NCBI GenBank assembly: GCA_017559615.1
Contig: JAFYRB010000016.1
Location: forward strand, 1 to 5,400
DNA from: Alistipes sp.
GTDB lineage: Bacteria > Bacteroidota > Bacteroidia > Bacteroidales > Rikenellaceae
Direction of reading: 5' to 3'
DNA length: 5,400 nt
Shown piece after piece: positions 1-5,383 of the stretch. Made by a program: the position numbers and the translations under genes. The notes below the pieces were generated by a model. That model was not told the DNA's origin, ran no database searches, and saw only the letters and a program-made list of their open reading frames with translations. Positions within the stretch are counted from its first letter, which is position 1. Each line of letters opens with the position of its first letter.

Positions 1-6
1 CCTTGG

Positions 7-83
7 TACGAGTAGATAAATATCTTATTTTAATCGATTTTATCTATATATATAAGTTATTTATCTTATATATAAATCTCGTA
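7..83. repeat. AT-rich inverted repeats, potential three-way junction
   Basis: Three perfect inverted repeats abut one another. The outer stem TACGAG (7-12) pairs with CTCGTA (78-83). Arm A, TAGATAAA (13-20), pairs with TTTATCTA (39-46). Arm B, TATATATAAG (47-56), pairs with CTTATATATA (65-74). Only 75-77 would be unpaired at the junction. Loop A contains the palindrome AATCGATT (32-39, sharing one base with the arm). The role is unknown: it could be the 3' structure of a gene to the left, a cruciform, or chance pairing in AT-rich DNA. Confidence 0.5.
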
Positions 84-105
84 GCAGGCTTTCGAGTGGC
101 TGACG

Positions 106-176
106 CATTAACAGCCATTAACATTTTCACGCATTCACAGGTGGTGTATCGCTGTTAATGAGTTAATTTGTTAATG
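106..176. repeat. Hairpin repeat, copy 1 (8-nt sub-units)
   Basis: CATTAACA occurs at 106-113 and 116-123, and its reverse complement TGTTAATG at 153-160 and 169-176. The left side 116-139 and right side 153-176 are both built of 8-nt sub-units and can pair in register without gaps: 8 of 8 pairs for 116-123 with 169-176, 7 of 8 for 132-139 with 153-160, and about 4 of 8 between them. The loop is 13 nt (140-152) and contains GGTGTATCG. A diverged copy follows 70 nt further on. I do not recognise a named repeat family. Confidence 0.65.
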
Positions 177-177
177 G

Positions 178-240
178 TTGTCACGTTGTCACAATGTCAC
201 GTTGTCACAGGGGGTGTATCGTTGTGACAATGAGTGTATT
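178..240. repeat. Hairpin repeat, copy 2 (TTGTCACR units)
   Basis: Four head-to-tail 8-nt units, TTGTCACG, TTGTCACA, ATGTCACG and TTGTCACA, occupy 178-209. The last unit (202-209) pairs perfectly with TGTGACAA (223-230) across a 13-nt loop (210-222) containing GGTGTATCG, the same loop as in copy 1. Similarity to copy 1 continues through ATGAGT, with a 2-nt length difference in the right arm. To the right, the block runs into the first purine-rich 9-nt array. Confidence 0.65.
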
Positions 241-289
241 AAGGAGAATAGTGATATTAGGGAATTTAGTGAATTTAGGGATATTATGG
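236..289. repeat. Purine-rich 9-nt tandem array 1
   Basis: Six consecutive 9-nt units: gtattaagg, agaatagtg, atattaggg, aatttagtg, aatttaggg and atattatgg. The units are degenerate but keep strict register, with a purine-T core and a GG or TG ending. A 27-base-shifted type of the same unit recurs in the arrays at 549-629 and, on the other strand, 5335-5379. No function can be read from it directly. Confidence 0.75.
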
Positions 290-290
290 A

Positions 291-429
291 GCGCGGGGCG
301 GGCGCGGAATACGCGCTACGTGAGGGCGCTTTCCTCCTGAAATACTGCCCACCCTGCGCGGGTTAGACGGGGAATACGCGCCACGTGAGAGCGCTTTCCT
401 CCTGAAATACTGCCCACCCAGCGCGGGTT
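291..429. repeat. 65-bp direct tandem repeat, 2.1 copies
   Basis: Unit 1 (291-355) and unit 2 (356-420) are followed by the first nine bases of a third (421-429). From 306 and 371 onward the copies match over 59 positions with only three differences (t/c, g/a and t/a); the first 15 bases of each unit are more diverged. The block is GC-rich and contains GCGCG-gaata-CGCGC dyad symmetry in unit 1 (302-316) and CACGTG in unit 2. Because 65 is not a multiple of three, a reading frame through it changes between copies, which argues against coding. Confidence 0.85.
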
Positions 430-453
430 GTCCTACCCATAGTCGCGGGTTAG

Positions 454-543
454 GCGCACAAACACACAAAAACACGCACAAAGGGGATGTGTGCAGATGT
501 GCGCGATGTGTGTGATGTGTGAGGGCGAAACACACGTTGTGTG
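454..543. repeat. AC-rich then GT-rich repeats with dyad symmetry
   Basis: An AC-rich stretch (454-482) is followed by GT-rich units on the same strand: gatgtgtgca, gatgtgcgc, gatgtgtgt and gatgtgtga (486-522), three of them exactly 9 nt long. GCGCACA (454-460) pairs perfectly with TGTGCGC (498-504), so the halves can fold on each other. A separate small hairpin follows: CACAC (531-535), loop gtt, GTGTG (539-543). Confidence 0.6.
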
Positions 544-548
544 GGGAG

Positions 549-629
549 AGAATAGAGAGTTTAAGGAAATTAAGGAGGTTAGGGAGGATAAGGAGATTAG
601 CGAGAATAAGGAGATTAAGGAGCGAGAGG
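549..629. repeat. Purine-rich 9-nt tandem array 2
   Basis: Nine consecutive 9-nt units in perfect register: agaatagag, agtttaagg, aaattaagg, aggttaggg, aggataagg, agattagcg, agaataagg, agattaagg and agcgagagg. The consensus is AGATTAAGG. The array starts 35 nt beyond the T-rich tail of the aldolase terminator. A transcript reading out of the aldolase gene would carry the pyrimidine-rich complement (CCTTAATCT units). Confidence 0.85.
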
Positions 630-680
630 GGCTTTCTTGTTAGAAGGTAGTAGATGTGGACTCGATAAAGAAGAAAGCCC
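629..680. repeat. 10-bp inverted repeat overlapping the fba terminator
   Basis: GGGCTTTCTT (629-638) is perfectly complementary to AAGAAAGCCC (671-680), with a 32-nt spacer. The right arm overlaps the distal arm of the aldolase terminator hairpin (675-688), so the two pairings exclude each other. The repeat could be a second-choice hairpin, a processing site or chance. Confidence 0.5.
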
Positions 681-717
681 AGATGGGACATACATAGCGT
701 ATTTCCCATTTGGGCTT
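664..717 (-). terminator. Rho-independent terminator of the aldolase gene
   Basis: Arms 675-688 and 704-717 form a 14-bp stem with one G-T pair (AAGCCC and GGGA blocks against TCCC and GGGCTT). Inside it, ATAC (690-693) can pair with GTAT (699-702), leaving a 5-nt loop. On the minus strand the stem is followed by TCTTCTTTATC. It begins about 43 nt beyond the aldolase stop codon. Confidence 0.88.
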
Positions 718-759
718 ACGATTGAGAGGCCGCAGATGCTGCCTTATCACAAGAAAGAA

Positions 760-1758
760 TTATGCTTTGTTGTCTGAACCGAGAACATTAACAATCTTAT
801 GGATGTAGAGCTTCTTCATATTATCTCTTGCAGGGCCCAAGTACTTACGTGGGTCAAACTCCGCAGGCTTCTGCGCAAAGACCTCACGTACCGCAGCTGT
901 CATAGCCAAACGAGAGTCCGAGTCGATGTTAATCTTACATACAGCGCTCTCCGAAGCCTTACGCAACTGCTCCTCTGGAATACCTACGGCAGCCTTCAAC
1001 GCACCGCCATACTTGTTGATAGTGTCTACCTCGTCCTGTGGCACTGATGATGAGCCGTGGAGAACGATAGGGAAGCCTGGAAGCTGCTCCTCGATAGCTG
1101 CCAACACGTCGAATGCCAATGGTGGTGGCACAAGGCGACCTGTCTGTGGGTCGAGGGTACACTGCTCAGGTGTGAACTTAAACGCACCGTGTGACGTACC
1201 AATAGAGATAGCCAACGAGTCGCAACCAGTCTTTGTCACGAAGTCGACAACCTCCTCAGGCTTTGTATAGTGGCTCTCGGCAGCCGAAACCTCATCCTCA
1301 ACGCCTGCCAATACGCCAAGCTCACCCTCTACCGTAACGTCGAACTGGTGTGCATACTCCACAACCTTCTTTGTAAGTGCAACGTTCTCATCATAAGGCA
1401 AATGCGAGCCATCAATCATCACTGATGAGAAGCCCATATCGATACAGCTTTTGCAAGTCTCGAAGCTATCGCCGTGGTCGAGGTGGAGGACAATCTGTGG
1501 CTTCTCCCAGCCAAGCTCCTTAGCATACTCCACAGCACCCTCGGCCATATAGCGGAGAAGAGTCTGGTTAGCATACTGACGCGCACCCTTCGACACCTGA
1601 AGGATAACAGGCGACTTTGTCTCGGCAGCAGCCATAACGATAGCCTGCAACTGCTCCATATTGTTGAAGTTGAAAGCAGGGATTGCGTAGCCGCCATCAA
1701 CGGCCTTCTTGAACATCTCGCGTGTATTCACGAGACCTAAGTCCTTGTAATTAATCAT
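760..1758 (-). CDS. fba: Class II fructose-1,6-bisphosphate aldolase
   Basis: This is a 332-residue cytoplasmic enzyme that reversibly cleaves fructose-1,6-bisphosphate into dihydroxyacetone phosphate and glyceraldehyde-3-phosphate in glycolysis and gluconeogenesis. It is a single TIM-barrel domain of the zinc-dependent class II family, and the length is normal for Bacteroidota. Visible family motifs: LHLDHG at 91-96, with the probable catalytic Asp94 and zinc ligand His95; VEGELG at 143-148; GTSHGAFK at 187-194, with zinc-ligand His190; LHGSSSVP at 233-240, with zinc-ligand His234; and INIDSD at 276-281, containing the substrate-binding Asn277. The start is the ATG at 1758, giving the typical N-terminus MINYKDLGLVNTREMF. 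There is no Shine-Dalgarno sequence, only an AT-rich leader, as is usual in this phylum. The gene is divergent from metG, has its own promoter candidate and terminator, and so is probably transcribed alone. I see no damage. Assignment to the family is firm; preference for fructose over tagatose bisphosphate is inferred. Confidence 0.96.
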   Translation of the reverse strand: MINYKDLGLVNTREMFKKAVDGGYAIPAFNFNNMEQLQAIVMAAAETKSPVILQVSKGARQYANQTLLRYMAEGAVEYAKELGWEKPQIVLHLDHGDSFETCKSCIDMGFSSVMIDGSHLPYDENVALTKKVVEYAHQFDVTVEGELGVLAGVEDEVSAAESHYTKPEEVVDFVTKTGCDSLAISIGTSHGAFKFTPEQCTLDPQTGRLVPPPLAFDVLAAIEEQLPGFPIVLHGSSSVPQDEVDTINKYGGALKAAVGIPEEQLRKASESAVCKINIDSDSRLAMTAAVREVFAQKPAEFDPRKYLGPARDNMKKLYIHKIVNVLGSDNKA

Positions 1759-1819
1759 ATTAGTATCTGTTTAGTTGTTAATGATTTCGCTTTTGCGGTT
1801 TATAGCAGCAAATATATTG

Positions 1820-1827
1820 CAAAGATA
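1820..1827 (-). promoter_or_regulatory. Candidate -7 box for fba
   Basis: The minus strand reads TATCTTTG, matching the Bacteroidota -7 consensus TAnnTTTG. Transcription would start near 1815, giving a leader of about 57 nt. No good -33 TTTG is seen: at the expected distance the minus strand has TGAA near 1847-1850. A second match, TATATTTG (1809-1816 on the minus strand), lies 11 nt downstream and also lacks a clear -33 element. Confidence 0.5.
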
Positions 1828-1928
1828 TAATAAAATTATTGATTAATTCATAACTTTTTACCTAAAAAATAAAATAATCTTACCAAATCCTCACATCGGA
1901 ATTTTCTTCTATTGTTTTGGTTACGGAG

Positions 1929-1960
1929 TTTGTCCTTTTCACTTTTTTTTATTATCTTTG
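1929..1960 (+). promoter_or_regulatory. Bacteroidota-type promoter for metG
   Basis: A -33 box TTTG (1929-1932) and a -7 box TATCTTTG (1953-1960) are separated by 20 nt, close to the TTTG/TAnnTTTG promoter described for the main sigma factor in Bacteroides. Transcription would start at about 1964-1967, leaving a leader of about 85-88 nt before the GTG start of metG. No riboswitch or T-box fold is recognisable in that leader. Confidence 0.75.
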
Positions 1961-2051
1961 TTTCGTATTATGCACTTATGAGGTATTCGTTATGTGTAAC
2001 CCTCGGAGTGACAACTATTTAAGTATAAAACTACATTAAAACATATAAGCT

Positions 2052-4094
2052 GTGAGCAAAGAGTATAAGCGTTATCTTATCACCTCGGCACTTCCCTATG
2101 CCAATGGCCCAGTGCATATCGGCCACTTGGCGGGTGTTTATGTGCCTTCGGATATCTATACCCGTTACCTTCGCTTGAAGGGACACGACGTTATTTCAGT
2201 ATGTGGTAGCGACGAGCACGGTGTGCCTATTACTATTAAGGCGCGTAAGGAGGGTATCACACCCCAGCAGGTCGTAGACCGCTATCACGAGATTATCGAG
2301 AAGTCGTTCCGCCGTCTTGGTATGTCGTTCGACATCTACTCGCGTACCTCATCGCCTACTCACCGCGTCACAGCCTCGGAGTTCTTCCGCAAACTCTACG
2401 ACGAGGGTAAGTTCATCGAGCAGACTACCGAGCAGTTCTACGACGAGGAGGCACAGACATTCCTCGCCGACCGCTATATCATCGGCGAGTGTCCACATTG
2501 CCACAATGAGAAGGCCTATGGCGACCAGTGTGAGAAGTGTGGCTCGACGCTCTCGTCAAACGAGCTTATCAACCCTCGCAGCGCAGTGTCGGGTGCCGTA
2601 CCTGTAAAGCGCGAGACCAAGCACTGGTACTTGCCTTTGGATAAGTATGAGGGTTTCCTTCGTGAGTGGATTTTGGAGGGACATAAGGAGTGGAAGTCGA
2701 ATGTCTATGGTCAGTGCAAGAGCTGGCTCGACCTCGGCCTTCAGCCACGTGCCGTTAGCCGCGACTTGGATTGGGGTATCCCCGTACCTGTTGAGGGTGC
2801 CGATGGTAAGGTGTTGTACGTATGGTTCGATGCTCCTATCGGCTATATCTCTGCTACTAAGGACCTTACACCCGACTGGGAGAAGTATTGGAAGAGCGAG
2901 GATACCAAGATGGTCCACTTCATCGGTAAGGATAACATCGTGTTCCACTGCATCGTCTTCCCTTCGATGTTGAAGGCCCACGGCGACTATATCCTTCCTG
3001 AGAATGTCCCTGCTAACGAGTTCCTAAACCTCGAGGGCGACAAGATTTCTACGTCGCAGAATTGGGCTGTATGGCTCCACGAGTACCTCGATGAGTTCCC
3101 AGGTAAGGAGGATGTATTGCGCTATGTGTTGTGCGCCAACGCCCCAGAGACCAAGGATAACGACTTTACGTGGAAGGACTTCCAGTCGCGTAATAACTCG
3201 GAGTTGGTAGCCGTATTGGGTAACTTCGTAAACCGCGCCTTGGTGCTTACCAAGAAGTACTACGACGGCATCGTCCCTGAGCGTGGCGAGTTGACCGACT
3301 ACGACGAGGCTACTATCGAGGAGCTTCAAAAGATTAAGACCTCTTTGGAGCGCAATATCGAACACTATCACTTCCGTGAGGCGTTGAAGGATGCTATGGC
3401 ATACTCACGTATCGGTAACAAGTATCTCGCTGATACAGAGCCTTGGAAGGTTGTTAAGAGCGACCCTGAGCGCGTTAAGACTATCCTTAACATTGCGCTT
3501 CAGATTACCGCCAACACCGCTATTGCTATCGAGCCATTTATGCCATTCTCGGCTGCCAAGATTCTCAATATGCTCCACGTGGAGCGTTTCGGTTGGGAGG
3601 AGCTTGGTAGTATGGAGTTGCTCTCTGCGGGCCACGCTATTGGTGATGCGGAGCTTCTCTTCGAGAAGATTGAGGATGACGTAATCCAGAAGCAGTTGGA
3701 TAAGCTCGCTGCGGCACGTCAGGCGAAACTCGCTGCGGAGGCATCACAGAATGTCACCGAGCAGAAGCCCGAGGTTACGTTCGATGACTTCCAGAAGATG
3801 GACATCCGTGTCTCTACAATTCTCGAGGCGGAGAAGGTCGCAAAGACTAAGAAGCTCCTCAAGCTCACTATCGACACCGGCATCGACAAGCGCACCATTG
3901 TGTCGGGTATCGCCGAGTACTACACTCCCGAGGAGTTGGTAGGCCGTCAGGTCTTGGTACTTGCCAACCTTGCGCCACGTGCTATTAAGGGCATCGAGTC
4001 TCGCGGTATGATTCTTATGGCCGAGGATGCTTTGGGCCGTTTGGTTCTTGTGCAGCCCGAGGATAAGACTATGTCGGGAGCAATGATTGGATAA
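2052..4094 (+). CDS. metG: Methionyl-tRNA synthetase with C-terminal tRNA-binding domain
   Basis: This cytoplasmic class I aminoacyl-tRNA synthetase (680 residues) charges tRNA-Met with methionine for initiation and elongation. The Rossmann catalytic domain carries the HIGH motif at residues 22-25 and a KMSKS-equivalent KISTS at 331-335. The inserted zinc knuckle has Cys147, Cys150, Cys160 and Cys163 (CX2C-X9-CX2C). The helical anticodon-binding domain contains Asn391, Arg395 and Trp465, which I match to the CAU-reading residues Asn391, Arg395 and Trp461 of the E. coli enzyme. A charged Ala/Lys/Gln-rich linker (about 535-573) leads to an EMAPII/Trbp111-like OB-fold domain (about 575-680), which in relatives mediates dimerisation and tRNA binding. 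Length is typical for Bacteroidota. The start is GTG at 2052; an in-frame TAA at 2046-2048 excludes any longer form, and the next residues ([15 protein letters not shown]) are the conserved N-terminus. There is no Shine-Dalgarno sequence. ilvE follows 77 nt downstream. Confidence 0.97.
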   Translation: MSKEYKRYLITSALPYANGPVHIGHLAGVYVPSDIYTRYLRLKGHDVISVCGSDEHGVPITIKARKEGITPQQVVDRYHEIIEKSFRRLGMSFDIYSRTSSPTHRVTASEFFRKLYDEGKFIEQTTEQFYDEEAQTFLADRYIIGECPHCHNEKAYGDQCEKCGSTLSSNELINPRSAVSGAVPVKRETKHWYLPLDKYEGFLREWILEGHKEWKSNVYGQCKSWLDLGLQPRAVSRDLDWGIPVPVEGADGKVLYVWFDAPIGYISATKDLTPDWEKYWKSEDTKMVHFIGKDNIVFHCIVFPSMLKAHGDYILPENVPANEFLNLEGDKISTSQNWAVWLHEYLDEFPGKEDVLRYVLCANAPETKDNDFTWKDFQSRNNSELVAVLGNFVNRALVLTKKYYDGIVPERGELTDYDEATIEELQKIKTSLERNIEHYHFREALKDAMAYSRIGNKYLADTEPWKVVKSDPERVKTILNIALQITANTAIAIEPFMPFSAAKILNMLHVERFGWEELGSMELLSAGHAIGDAELLFEKIEDDVIQKQLDKLAAARQAKLAAEASQNVTEQKPEVTFDDFQKMDIRVSTILEAEKVAKTKKLLKLTIDTGIDKRTIVSGIAEYYTPEELVGRQVLVLANLAPRAIKGIESRGMILMAEDALGRLVLVQPEDKTMSGAMIG

Positions 4095-4146
4095 TTAAAC
4101 AATTGATAGTTAACGGGTTAGACATACTTAACCTAAAAATATAACC

Positions 4147-4165
4147 AATTAAAAACTTTTTAATT
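4147..4165. repeat. AT-only palindrome in the ilvE leader
   Basis: AATTAAAAA (4147-4155) and TTTTTAATT (4157-4165) are perfect reverse complements around a single C, ending 6 nt before the ilvE ATG. The 77-nt metG-ilvE gap also holds a weak 5-bp hairpin, GGTTA (4116-4120) with TAACC (4129-4133), which has no T-run after it. I find no convincing TAnnTTTG box in the gap, so read-through from metG is plausible. The palindrome may simply reflect the AT-rich, unstructured leaders of this phylum. Confidence 0.45.
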
Positions 4166-4171
4166 TTTACT

Positions 4172-5185
4172 ATGGAAAACATTAAATGGGGTGAGCTTGG
4201 TTTTGCTTACTACAAGACAGCTTTCAATGTTCGCTATCACTACGCTAACGGTCAGTGGAGCCAGATGGAGGTAACCGACGACGAGTACATCAAGATGCAT
4301 ATGTCTGCAGCTTGCTTGCACTATGGTTTGGAGATTTTCGAGGGCCTTAAGGCTTTCCGCGGCGTTGATGGCAAGGTTCGTTTGTTCCGTCCAGATGAGA
4401 ACGCAAAGCGTATGATTAACTCTGCTAACCGTCTTTGCTTGCCAGCACCTACTGTTGAGCAGTTCGTAGAGGGTTGTGTTGAGTGCGTTAAGCGTAACCT
4501 CGACTTCGTTCCACCTTACGAGACTGGCGCATCACTCTACTTGCGTCCTACCCTTCTCGGTACAAAGACTTGTCTTGGTGTACGTGCCGTAGACGAGGCT
4601 GACCTCATCATCTTCTGCGCTCCTGTAGGTCCATACTTCAAGGGCGGTATGTCAGCTATCAAGGCTCTCATTATGCGTGATCAGGACCGTGCTGCTCCAC
4701 GTGGAACAGGTGACGTAAAGGTAGGTGGTAACTACGCTTCATCTATCTGGTCATTGGAGGAGGCTCACAAGCAGGGCTTCTCTAACGTATTGTACCTCGA
4801 TGCTGCAACACACTCAAAGGTTGAGGAGTTTGGTGCTGCTAACTTCTTCGGTATCAAGAACAACACATACGTAACTCCAAAGTCATCTTCTATCCTTCCA
4901 TCTATCACCAACAAGTCACTCCGTCAGATTGCTGCTGACCTTGGTCTTACAGTTGAGGAGCGTGACATCCCTGTTGAGGAGCTTGCTACATTCGAGGAGG
5001 CAGGTGCTTGCGGTACAGCAGCCGTAATCTCTCCTATCGGTGCTCTCTACGACCTTGACAACGGTGTTACTTACGACTTCGGTATGAAGGTAGGTGAGAC
5101 TTGCAAGAAGATGTACGACCACCTTCAGGGTATTCAGTATGGTCGTGTAGAGGATATTCACAACTGGAACGTAGAGGTTCTTTAA
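4172..5185 (+). CDS. ilvE: Branched-chain amino-acid aminotransferase
   Basis: This 337-residue cytoplasmic PLP enzyme of fold type IV transfers the amino group between glutamate and the 2-oxo acids of leucine, isoleucine and valine: the last step of their synthesis or the first of their breakdown. The sequence shows LHYGLEIFEGLKAFRG (49-64), a probable PLP-phosphate Arg80 in NAKRM, LYLRPTLLGT (122-131), catalytic Lys183 in DVKVGGNYASS, VEEFGAANFF (217-226) with the conserved Glu219, and GTAAVISPIG (281-290) lining the cofactor site. Motifs and length fit the longer branch of the family that includes eukaryotic BCATs, rather than the short E. coli form. The ATG at 4172 is the only sensible start; its leader is AT-rich without a Shine-Dalgarno sequence. 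It lies 77 nt after metG on the same strand and has its own terminator. Nothing looks broken. Another amino-donor preference is possible, but the BCAT assignment is strong. Confidence 0.95.
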   Translation: MENIKWGELGFAYYKTAFNVRYHYANGQWSQMEVTDDEYIKMHMSAACLHYGLEIFEGLKAFRGVDGKVRLFRPDENAKRMINSANRLCLPAPTVEQFVEGCVECVKRNLDFVPPYETGASLYLRPTLLGTKTCLGVRAVDEADLIIFCAPVGPYFKGGMSAIKALIMRDQDRAAPRGTGDVKVGGNYASSIWSLEEAHKQGFSNVLYLDAATHSKVEEFGAANFFGIKNNTYVTPKSSSILPSITNKSLRQIAADLGLTVEERDIPVEELATFEEAGACGTAAVISPIGALYDLDNGVTYDFGMKVGETCKKMYDHLQGIQYGRVEDIHNWNVEVL

Positions 5186-5195
5186 TGTGATAAGC

Positions 5196-5209
5196 GGTCA
5201 TCTTTGACC
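5196..5209. repeat. Small hairpin after the ilvE stop
   Basis: GGTCA (5196-5200) pairs perfectly with TGACC (5205-5209) across the loop tctt, starting 11 nt after the stop codon. It precedes the main terminator and has no T-run of its own. Its right arm also belongs to a larger imperfect inverted repeat that spans the terminator (5203-5213 with 5276-5286). Confidence 0.4.
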
Positions 5210-5226
5210 TATCCCTACAAGTAAGA

Positions 5227-5273
5227 CCCCTCGGGCTGTACTAATATGTACTATCCCGAGGGGATCTTCTTTT
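5227..5273 (+). terminator. Rho-independent terminator of ilvE
   Basis: CCCCTCGGG (5227-5235) pairs perfectly with CCCGAGGGG (5255-5263). GTAC (5238-5241) and GTAC (5248-5251) can add an inner stem, leaving the loop taatat. The stem is followed by the T-rich tail TCTTCTTTT (5265-5273). It is the strongest terminator in the window and closes the metG-ilvE unit. Confidence 0.92.
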
Positions 5274-5334
5274 GTGATAGGCCAAATCTAACCACTTCTA
5301 ACATTAAATAACAATACCTCTCCCGAAGGTCTTT

Positions 5335-5379
5335 CCCTATCTTCCCTATCCTCCCTAAACTCCTTAACCTCCCTACTCT
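5335..5379. repeat. Pyrimidine-rich 9-nt tandem array 3
   Basis: Five 9-nt units in register on the plus strand: ccctatctt, ccctatcct, ccctaaact, ccttaacct and ccctactct. Their reverse complement has the same form as the arrays at 236-289 and 549-629 (AGRWTAGGG-like). It begins 61 nt beyond the tail of the ilvE terminator. As with the array beyond the aldolase terminator, a transcript reading through would be pyrimidine-rich. Confidence 0.8.
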
Positions 5380-5383
5380 CCAA

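Larger units (their letters stand above)
1..662. other. Gene-free, repeat-packed intergenic region
   Basis: No convincing protein gene is visible on either strand. The two longer open frames here are low-complexity translations of tandem repeats. Composition changes abruptly from block to block: AT-rich (1-85), 8-nt repeats with dyad symmetry (106-240), purine-rich (236-289), GC-rich (291-450), AC-rich (454-482), GT-rich (486-522) and purine-rich again (549-629). The sub-blocks are listed separately. The region lies beyond the terminator of the minus-strand aldolase gene; what lies to the left of position 1 is unknown. Confidence 0.8.

Noticed and set aside
106..240. CRISPR array
   Set aside because: Units are 8 nt and contiguous, with no unique spacers of 25-40 nt and no cas genes in the window.
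178..366. Plus-strand open frame of 62 codons
   Set aside because: It runs through the TTGTCAC repeat, the purine array and half of the 65-bp repeat, starts at TTG and has no recognisable protein features.
291..429. Insertion-sequence ends or an attachment site
   Set aside because: The copies are direct and adjacent, with no transposase or integrase and no flanking target duplication that I could find.
284..709. Minus-strand open frame of 141 codons
   Set aside because: It starts inside the fba terminator, its Leu/Asn/Ile-rich first half is just the 9-nt array translated, and it then crosses the 65-bp repeat in two different frames. No domain or conserved motif is visible.
1978..2022. Short frame MRYSLCVTLGVTTI in the metG leader, considered as a regulatory leader peptide
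   Set aside because: At 14 codons it has no Met run, no paired terminator/antiterminator stems follow it, and it ends 29 nt before metG. Chance is the simpler explanation.
2556..2981. Antisense frames inside metG, and similar frames inside fba and ilvE
   Set aside because: They are overlapping shadows of strongly conserved enzyme genes and carry no motifs of their own.
4095..4146. Terminator or separate promoter between metG and ilvE
   Set aside because: The only GC-containing hairpin has five pairs and no T-run, and the best promoter-like match (TTG at 4103 with TACTTAAC at 4125) misses most of the -7 consensus.
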